Below, piece after piece: positions 30,949-35,006 of a stretch of 35,006 nt of DNA (positions are counted from its first letter, which is position 1; every line of letters begins with the position of its first letter). The stretch is from the NCBI GenBank assembly GCA_023484805.1, contig JAMDAM010000003.1, forward strand, positions 1 through 35,006, written 5' to 3'. The notes under the pieces are model-generated. The model saw only the letters and a program-made list of their open reading frames with translations, did not search any database and was not told the DNA's origin. Both the position numbers and the translations under genes were made by a program. This DNA is from Thermoplasmatota archaeon (GTDB taxonomy: Archaea > Thermoplasmatota > Thermoplasmata > Thermoplasmatales > Thermoplasmataceae).

Positions 30949-31662
30949 TCAGTAACCTGACCAGGGTCCTTCCAGCGCCTGCTTCAGACGGAGTACCTCA
31001 TCTTCATATTCTTTTGATCCTTTCGGATATCTCTTCGGGGTTGGTTTGTCATCTCTGGCAGCCTTAAGTTGTGAGGTCCCAGATATCAATTCCCTGATCA
31101 ATCTGGGATTTTCCCGGGTATTCCTTGTTCCAGGTTTTGGTTTCAGGAGATGCGATGTTGTTGTGAGCGGTTCCTTGACTATGTCTGGAATCACGACAGG
31201 GGGAGCAGCCTCCAGTAGATTTTCTTCGTGCCCTCCTTCCTTTACTGAATCCCTCTCAGTCCGAGGAACGTGTTCCAGCCTTTCCGGGAGTTCAATAATT
31301 CCTTCTCTTTCCTGCTGTTCGTGTTTCTCTTTTGCGACAACAGCCTTATGATCATTAGGTGGCCAGTAATGCCCCCTTCCCGGCGATTCATTCTTATATG
31401 CAAGCAGGGAGTTCTCTATGCTTGTGATAGTAACAAAGTCCCGGCTTTCTCCGAGCATTTTATCTATCTGCTGGCCAAGTTTCTCCACAAATTCCTTGAG
31501 TCTCGGCATCTCAATCGCTTCGCGAAGAATTCTCTGGATCGCTTCGCGATCAGTTTCACCTGGCCATTTTAGAAGTTCAAGTACTAAGTAATCGTCCCCG
31601 TCCAGCAAAACACTCTTGGCCTCTTCGCCGCTGTCACTCTTTTTTTTCTTGTTTTTATCCAT
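30949..31662 (-). CDS. putative ribbon-helix-helix DNA-binding partner of the actin homologue (ParR-like candidate)
   Basis: 237 residues of no recognised family. After a Lys-rich start, residues about 17-52 read like an RHH unit: strand KSVLLDGDD, helix YLVLELLKW, turn PGE, helix TDREAIQRILREAIE. A further helix (RLKEFVEKLGQQIDKML) follows. From about residue 90 to the end the sequence is low-hydrophobicity, rich in E, K, P and R, and probably disordered. An N-terminal RHH plus a flexible tail is the layout of ParR adaptors, which bind parC DNA and the ParM filament end. The gene lies 58 bp downstream of the actin homologue on the same strand. ParR-like function is inference. Confidence 0.75.
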   Translation of the reverse strand: MDKNKKKKSDSGEEAKSVLLDGDDYLVLELLKWPGETDREAIQRILREAIEMPRLKEFVEKLGQQIDKMLGESRDFVTITSIENSLLAYKNESPGRGHYWPPNDHKAVVAKEKHEQQEREGIIELPERLEHVPRTERDSVKEGGHEENLLEAAPPVVIPDIVKEPLTTTSHLLKPKPGTRNTRENPRLIRELISGTSQLKAARDDKPTPKRYPKGSKEYEDEVLRLKQALEGPWSGY

Positions 31663-31674
31663 TTACCCATTACC

Positions 31675-31690
31675 TCTATGAGTCCATAGA
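31675..31690. repeat. 6-bp inverted repeat before the RHH gene
   Basis: TCTATG-AGTC-CATAGA lies in the 58-bp actin/RHH gap, just before the RHH ribosome site (GAGGT). It is a plausible operator for an autoregulating RHH protein. A T-rich run on the minus strand (about 31705-31720) next to it could act as a partial terminator or a TATA box. Confidence 0.4.
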
Positions 31691-31720
31691 AGCGTGTCGC
31701 ATCATAATAAAATAAAAAAA

Positions 31721-32698
31721 TTATTTGGATCTTTCAGCAGCGTCCCTGTATCCAAGGGCGTTAGCGAACTGAAGATCTTCCGGTGCAGCACTTACAAGCG
31801 CTCCCGGCGCAAGGACATCTAATGACTGCCCAATGAGAGCGGCTCCGCCACCAACGGGTATTAACGCGGTGACACGATCCAGTTCCCCTCTGAGGTTGGC
31901 CCTGAGGCTGTCAAGTATCCTGTTTGAGAGTTCCTTCAGTATAGGCGCGCCAACTTCCGCCCCCCCGACCTGCCTCTGCTTGAACATAACAGGTGTGGTC
32001 AATGCCTGTCTGGCAACATCAGTCGGAACTACGAACCCTGTCTGTCTGGCTATGAGCTTACCGATATTAGAGACCGCGTCTCCTATTCCTGCCTCAATTG
32101 AGAATGACATCTCTACGACTGGCTCCATGTTCATGAGGTTTATGGTCAGAACATCAGTTGTTCTTGATCCTACATCAATCACAAGCCCGTACCCAGGCTG
32201 GCTCTTGACAAGTCCCTTCTCAACGAGATATAGTGCGGCTCCTACTCCCTGTGGTCTCACAACAAGCCTCTCTATGTGTATCTGTCTTGACTGCCCGTTG
32301 TTTGCCTTTATTGTAAGCGTTTTGCCCTCAAGTGATTCCCTTGCAGCCGCGACTTCCTGATCAAAGGTACCAAGAGGTGTTCCGCTACCAAGCGTTATGC
32401 TGGTCTGTGCTCCGCCATCGCCAGCTCCGCTTATCCAGAGAGCCGCTGCAAGCAGTGGCAGTGAATCCGCACTCGACAGTCTTCCATCTCCTAAGGGTTC
32501 CCTTGCACCAGCACCAGTGGCGTTTTCTCCAAATATGAAGGGATCCCCGTCGTCTACGGCCAGCGATAGTATCGATCCTCCAAATCCCCAGGATTTAGAG
32601 TCGTATTTCGCCCACCTGGATGGGAACTTCTCCCTGCGTCCGTCTACACCGATTACTTTCGTATCTCCATAACCCAAATCTATACCTACTGAGACCAT
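31721..32698 (-). CDS. actin homologue of the Ta0583/ParM-like group
   Basis: 325-residue actin-fold ATPase. Phosphate-1 loop: VGIDLGYGDTKVIGVDG; phosphate-2: VIDVGSRTTDVLTI; adenosine motif: LIPVGGGAALIG. The C-terminus EDLQFANALGYRDAAERS and several internal stretches are, as far as I can recall that sequence, very close to Thermoplasma acidophilum Ta0583, a structurally characterised archaeal actin homologue related to plasmid ParM. It is likely to polymerise with ATP; the cellular role of Ta0583 is unsettled. ATG 32698 has GAGGAAGA 5 nt upstream. A better TATA box is about 218 nt upstream, which would give a leader of about 190 nt. Confidence 0.93.
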   Translation of the reverse strand: MVSVGIDLGYGDTKVIGVDGRREKFPSRWAKYDSKSWGFGGSILSLAVDDGDPFIFGENATGAGAREPLGDGRLSSADSLPLLAAALWISGAGDGGAQTSITLGSGTPLGTFDQEVAAARESLEGKTLTIKANNGQSRQIHIERLVVRPQGVGAALYLVEKGLVKSQPGYGLVIDVGSRTTDVLTINLMNMEPVVEMSFSIEAGIGDAVSNIGKLIARQTGFVVPTDVARQALTTPVMFKQRQVGGAEVGAPILKELSNRILDSLRANLRGELDRVTALIPVGGGAALIGQSLDVLAPGALVSAAPEDLQFANALGYRDAAERSK

Positions 32699-32850
32699 AC
32701 TTTTCTTCCTCTTACGTGCGACCCTGGTTCATTATTCATTTTCTCACTGTACTCTGCTTTTCCTTGAGCGAGTGTGCAAATTTTTCTGTACAAAGAATCG
32801 GTCGTGGCTATCTCCCTCACTGCATTCCATGGCTATCAATGTTCAATATC

Positions 32851-32880
32851 GCATCATTAGATGATCTAGTGATCCGATGC
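32851..32880. repeat. 30-bp dyad in the actin-gene leader
   Basis: GCATC at 32851-32855 pairs with GATGC at 32876-32880. Inside is the near-palindrome TAGAT-G-ATCTA (32858-32868) and a second GATC. A CATC(T)ATTAG copy recurs at about 32896-32904, so part of the motif is repeated. Confidence 0.4.
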
Positions 32881-32949
32881 CAGTCGCACATACCTCATCT
32901 ATTAGCTACATAAATATAAATCTTTTTGCCTTTTGCATGAGGATTTTTG

Positions 32950-32994
32950 TTCACAAATTAACTGCTCATAGAATAAAAAAGCGGTTTTTGTGAA
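32950..32994. repeat. 8-bp inverted repeat upstream of the actin promoter
   Basis: TTCACAAA (32950-32957) and its exact reverse complement TTTGTGAA (32987-32994) are separated by 29 nt, about 30-75 bp upstream of the putative actin TATA box. Confidence 0.4.
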
Positions 32995-33050
32995 TAGAAT
33001 AGAAATTTCGCCCATAACAAGAGACGAAATAATTTACCTCTGATATTGCT

Positions 33051-33070
33051 ATGTACATTATTTTGTACAT
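33051..33070. repeat. inverted repeat ATGTAC-8-GTACAT
   Basis: Perfect 6-bp arms; each half also contains the self-palindrome TGTACA. The spacing of about one helical turn between half-site centres fits binding by a dimer. Confidence 0.4.
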
Positions 33071-33257
33071 CATCATTGCGATTTAGTGTGCCCTCTTGGC
33101 GGTTATGTTTCTTCCAGTACTTATTTTTATTCCAACAGGAAAAGTGACCAGGCCTAAATTCGAAAGCTACAACCAACTTGAGAGGTAACATTAATTTGTG
33201 CATCGGTTGACTTTATTTTTCATGCGACCTATTTCACTTAAATATGTAGGATATCCA

Positions 33258-33944
33258 TTAATTGGTAAGTTTCCAAACGTAATACCCCCATTTCCTGCCA
33301 TTACGTACGATATATCTTTTTTTCACGAGTGCTTTCTTGAATTTTGCTCTTTCTATCAGGCTCAGGAAATAATTCAGGTCTCCTGAATCTCCATATTCCA
33401 TTAGTATCCTTCCGTCGGGTTTTAGATAATTCCTCACCTGATCGAAGAACAATGTCATGGATCTGAAATTTTCATCAGCCACAGCCAGTTCTCTCAAGTC
33501 CCTTGCAGCAAACCACCTGAACGGAGGATCGAATATTATCAAGTCAAACTTCTCCGTCACATTCTGGAATAGATCGCTTTCACGGAACTGTATTCTTGCT
33601 GAAACTCCGTTCAACTCAGCGTTCTTCGTGCCAGCTCCAACACAGAATGGGTTGATGTCTACGGCAACCACACTGTATGACTTTGATGCTGCAAGAATAG
33701 CGTTAATTCCACTTCCCGTGCCCATGTCAAGAACGGAATCATTCTCCCCGACTTCTTCCAGTATTGTCTTCCCGAGGAGTTTTGACATCCATGCGGGGGG
33801 CGTGACTTCTCTCGGTACGAACAGTCTTCTGCCAAGATATTGCATGCGGACAGCCTTTCTATCCTCCATTTTCTTGTATAAGGCATCGTGCCACTGTTTT
33901 CTCAGGTTTACCTCGTCATCCGACATGTGAGGTATGTAAGTCAT
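33258..33944 (-). CDS. SAM-dependent methyltransferase (small/HemK-like Rossmann type)
   Basis: 228 residues. Motif I is VLDMGTGSGINAILAA (about 70-85), motif II is VVAVDINP and the catalytic motif IV is IIFDPPFRW, a DPPF variant of the N/DPPY/F motif used by N-methyltransferases of the PrmC/RsmC type. A 60-residue basic N-terminal region precedes the fold (RRLFVPREVTPP). The substrate (protein Gln, rRNA base or DNA) cannot be told from sequence. CTTTATATTTT (33964-33974) lies about 25 nt before the ATG, implying a leaderless single-gene transcript. Its low-GC setting may make it part of the accessory region. Confidence 0.85.
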   Translation of the reverse strand: MTYIPHMSDDEVNLRKQWHDALYKKMEDRKAVRMQYLGRRLFVPREVTPPAWMSKLLGKTILEEVGENDSVLDMGTGSGINAILAASKSYSVVAVDINPFCVGAGTKNAELNGVSARIQFRESDLFQNVTEKFDLIIFDPPFRWFAARDLRELAVADENFRSMTLFFDQVRNYLKPDGRILMEYGDSGDLNYFLSLIERAKFKKALVKKRYIVRNGRKWGYYVWKLTN

Positions 33945-33963
33945 TCTATAGACAATACCAGTT

Positions 33964-33974
33964 CTTTATATTTT
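33964..33974 (-). promoter_or_regulatory. TATA box for the methyltransferase
   Basis: The minus strand reads AAAATATAAAG, centred about 25 nt before ATG 33944. Confidence 0.5.
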
Positions 33975-34030
33975 AATTACTTTGCTTACAATGGATTGTT
34001 TCCTAGGTTGCGGTCCCGTAATTCATGACT

Positions 34031-34082
34031 TTCTTTCAAGCAGACTTAATCCAAGTTTCAGCTGCCATGCAAAATGAAAGAA
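34031..34082. repeat. 8-bp inverted repeat in the gap left of the tRNA fragment
   Basis: TTCTTTCA (34031-34038) and TGAAAGAA (34075-34082) are exact complements, 36 nt apart. They lie in the 287-bp stretch between the methyltransferase and the PIN gene, which otherwise holds only the tRNA fragment. Confidence 0.35.
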
Positions 34083-34150
34083 GGATTACTTTCCCACCTT
34101 CAACAAAAATCCAATAATGAAAATACTTACAGAAATAAACGGGGATTGAG

Positions 34151-34199
34151 CGGGTCCGGGGGGGGGGTTTGGACCCCCGACCTATGGATTAAGAGTCCA
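34151..34199 (-). pseudogene. 3' fragment of tRNA-Lys (CTT), probable attachment-site remnant
   Basis: The minus strand gives four base pairs of the anticodon stem (TGGA/TCCA), loop CTCTTAA (anticodon CTT), a variable loop, T-stem GGGGG/CCCCC with T-loop TCCAAAC, then CGGACCC and G, which would be the acceptor 3' strand and the Lys-type discriminator. A run of ten C is about three too long for a working T-arm/acceptor junction. The sequence 5' of the anticodon stem does not form a D-arm, and the GGGTCCG acceptor partner is absent up to the PIN gene. It is therefore a partial copy, covering the anticodon-loop-to-3'-end segment used by tyrosine integrases. Confidence 0.6.
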
Positions 34200-34231
34200 A
34201 CTAATGGTTCACCAATATGACAGCTTCTCCA

Positions 34232-34648
34232 TTATCCTGACTTGATTATCAACCCAGTATTTGCTATCTCTTTTTCCCTTTCTATAAATTCGCGGTCAAA
34301 AGTTATAAAGGTATCTGCCTCGATTATCATGCTAGCGGAAATATGCAATAGGTCCAAGGTCTTCATTCTTATCCTAACTGCAATTTCAATGGCGTTGCTG
34401 ATGATTTTGTTCATGTCCACTCCGGGGATTTCAACATTAATTTCAGGTAAATAATCGACAAAAGCTTCTATTTCATCCAAGCTCAGATTCGTTGTCCTAG
34501 AAAGTACGGATTTTAATTCCAAAACAGCTACTAGGGATGTAACCTTCTTATCTTCGTGGTCAAAGATTTTCAGTGCTCTTGCATGATTAGCATCTCTGCT
34601 ATTAAGGAATGAAATTATAACATTTGTATCAATATAATTCAGTTTAAT
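34232..34648 (-). CDS. vapC: VapC-type PIN-domain toxin, probable ATT start
   Basis: 138-residue PIN ribonuclease if read from ATT 34646-34648. All four acidic positions are then present: Asp in NYIDTNVIISF, Glu in AVLELKSVLS, Asp in KTLDLLHISAS and Asp in FITFDREF. The first in-frame ATG (34522) would remove the first two and leave only 96 residues, so it cannot be the start of a working toxin. The frame has an in-frame stop at 34658-34660 and no ATG, GTG or TTG before the PIN core. GGAG lies 4 nt before ATT; CTG 34642 is the other option. The ATT overlaps the antitoxin stop (ATTAA), the usual VapBC arrangement. Confidence 0.8.
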   Translation of the reverse strand: MKLNYIDTNVIISFLNSRDANHARALKIFDHEDKKVTSLVAVLELKSVLSRTTNLSLDEIEAFVDYLPEINVEIPGVDMNKIISNAIEIAVRIRMKTLDLLHISASMIIEADTFITFDREFIEREKEIANTGLIIKSG

Positions 34649-34895
34649 CCCGCTCCTTTATTGAAATTTCTGATAAGTCAGAGGGAAGTTCCGGAAGTCC
34701 TTTTTCCTTCCATACCTTGATAATGGCTTGACTTTTTTCCCTTCGCTCCACTGTTTTTTTTGCGCTTTGCATACCATACTGCATAATCCATCTCAAGGCA
34801 TCTGTCTTGTTACTAGCAAGCTTATATCTTATCAACTTGTCAATCAAATTCGAAGTGTTATCATCTATCCTCAATGCGATAACATTTGTTACCAT
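34644..34895 (-). CDS. vapB: VapB-type ribbon-helix-helix antitoxin
   Basis: 83 residues. RHH at the N-terminus: strand NVIALRIDDN, helix TSNLIDKLIRY, turn KLASN, helix KTDALRWIMQYGM. A charged C-terminal tail follows (REKSQAIIKVWKEKG, then PELPSDLSEISIKERD), which would wrap the PIN toxin. It is upstream of and overlaps vapC, so it should be made first and repress the pair. A TATA box 27 nt before the ATG suggests a leaderless mRNA. Confidence 0.85.
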   Translation of the reverse strand: MVTNVIALRIDDNTSNLIDKLIRYKLASNKTDALRWIMQYGMQSAKKTVERREKSQAIIKVWKEKGLPELPSDLSEISIKERD

Positions 34896-34916
34896 GCACT
34901 TTCACATGTTTACGAA

Positions 34917-34926
34917 GTATAAATTC
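34917..34926 (-). promoter_or_regulatory. TATA box for vapBC
   Basis: The minus strand reads GAATTTATAC, centred about 27 nt before ATG 34895. Two CATG copies lie between it and the start (about 34893-34909), where an autoregulating antitoxin could bind. Confidence 0.5.
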
Positions 34927-35006
34927 TTTCTCAAACACTTAGACTTATCCCCTTCCTTATGCGAATTGCTTTTCGATCTCTTCGAATTCGGACTTTGTTA
35001 ACAAAA

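Larger units (their letters stand above)
32699..33257. other. gene-free region upstream of the actin homologue
   Basis: 559 bp with no supportable gene; AT-rich in the right half. It holds a minus-strand TATA box (TTTATATTTAT, about 32910-32922) and a 30-bp dyad (32851-32880). Two more inverted repeats are at 32950-32994 and 33051-33070. GATAGCCA occurs twice on the minus strand (about 32804-32835). It may be the promoter plus a centromere-like (parC) site of the actin/RHH cassette. Confidence 0.4.

Noticed and set aside
32958-33203. 81-codon minus-strand open frame between the actin gene and the methyltransferase
   Set aside because: Composition is unlike a folded protein, there is no ribosome site or well-placed TATA box, and it spans two inverted repeats. 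I treat the region as non-coding.
34957-35006. Minus-strand frame at the right edge reading LTKSEFEEIEKQFA before a stop
   Set aside because: It looks like a plausible protein C-terminus, but only 16 codons are visible. That is too little to call a gene.
1-35006. CRISPR array, rRNA genes or insertion sequences
   Set aside because: I looked for regularly spaced repeats, rRNA signatures and transposases with terminal repeats and saw none.

Overview
The window looks like chromosome from an acidophilic euryarchaeon of the order Thermoplasmatales. The evidence is archaeal information-processing genes (DnaG-type primase, S6e, aIF2-gamma, a Kae1-Bud32 fusion), a bacterial-type HU protein in place of a histone, a bacterial-actin-like protein that closely resembles Thermoplasma acidophilum Ta0583, and moderate GC with heavy ATA/AGG codon use. 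Many genes have a TATA-like box centred about 24-29 nt before the best start codon, which suggests leaderless mRNAs. I used this spacing to choose several starts. Internal genes of operons more often have GGAG/GAGG ribosome-binding sites and NTGA or TAATG overlaps.

Layout. 1-5034: the 5' part of a type I 3-dehydroquinate dehydratase gene, three putative regulators, an RNA 2',3'-cyclic phosphodiesterase, GcvH-RlmE, and a conserved archaeal pair. 5071-9666 (minus): an M61 PDZ peptidase, then DnaG with a Lon-type AAA+ ATPase that has no protease domain. 9893-12430 (plus): an endonuclease IV-like TIM barrel, a small conserved protein and an MFS transporter. 12588-14068 (minus): a radical SAM/SPASM protein and HU. 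14389-20429: spermidine synthase, the coupled operon kae1-bud32/rdgB/membrane protein, rps6e-aif2g, and a HhH-GPD glycosylase. 20575-24000: fixC-fixX-etfB-etfA, an electron-transfer-flavoprotein module. 24019-27583 (minus): thrS and hutH. 27751-29254: a YtrA-type GntR regulator with a DUF1648-type membrane protein. 29332-29406: tRNA-Gly(TCC). 29464-30802: tpiA and a membrane protein.

The most accessory-looking part is 30949-35006. It holds the Ta0583-like actin gene, followed by a gene whose N-terminus looks like a ribbon-helix-helix (RHH) domain. A roughly 560-nt gene-free region rich in inverted repeats lies upstream. This resembles a type II (ParM/ParR/parC) segregation cassette and is my best candidate for an undescribed system. 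Further right lie a methyltransferase, a 3'-half fragment of tRNA-Lys(CTT) of the kind left by integration, and a VapBC-type toxin-antitoxin pair whose toxin appears to start at ATT. I infer that an integrated element begins near 34150 and continues past the right edge.

Family assignments come from motif recognition by eye. No database searches were run.
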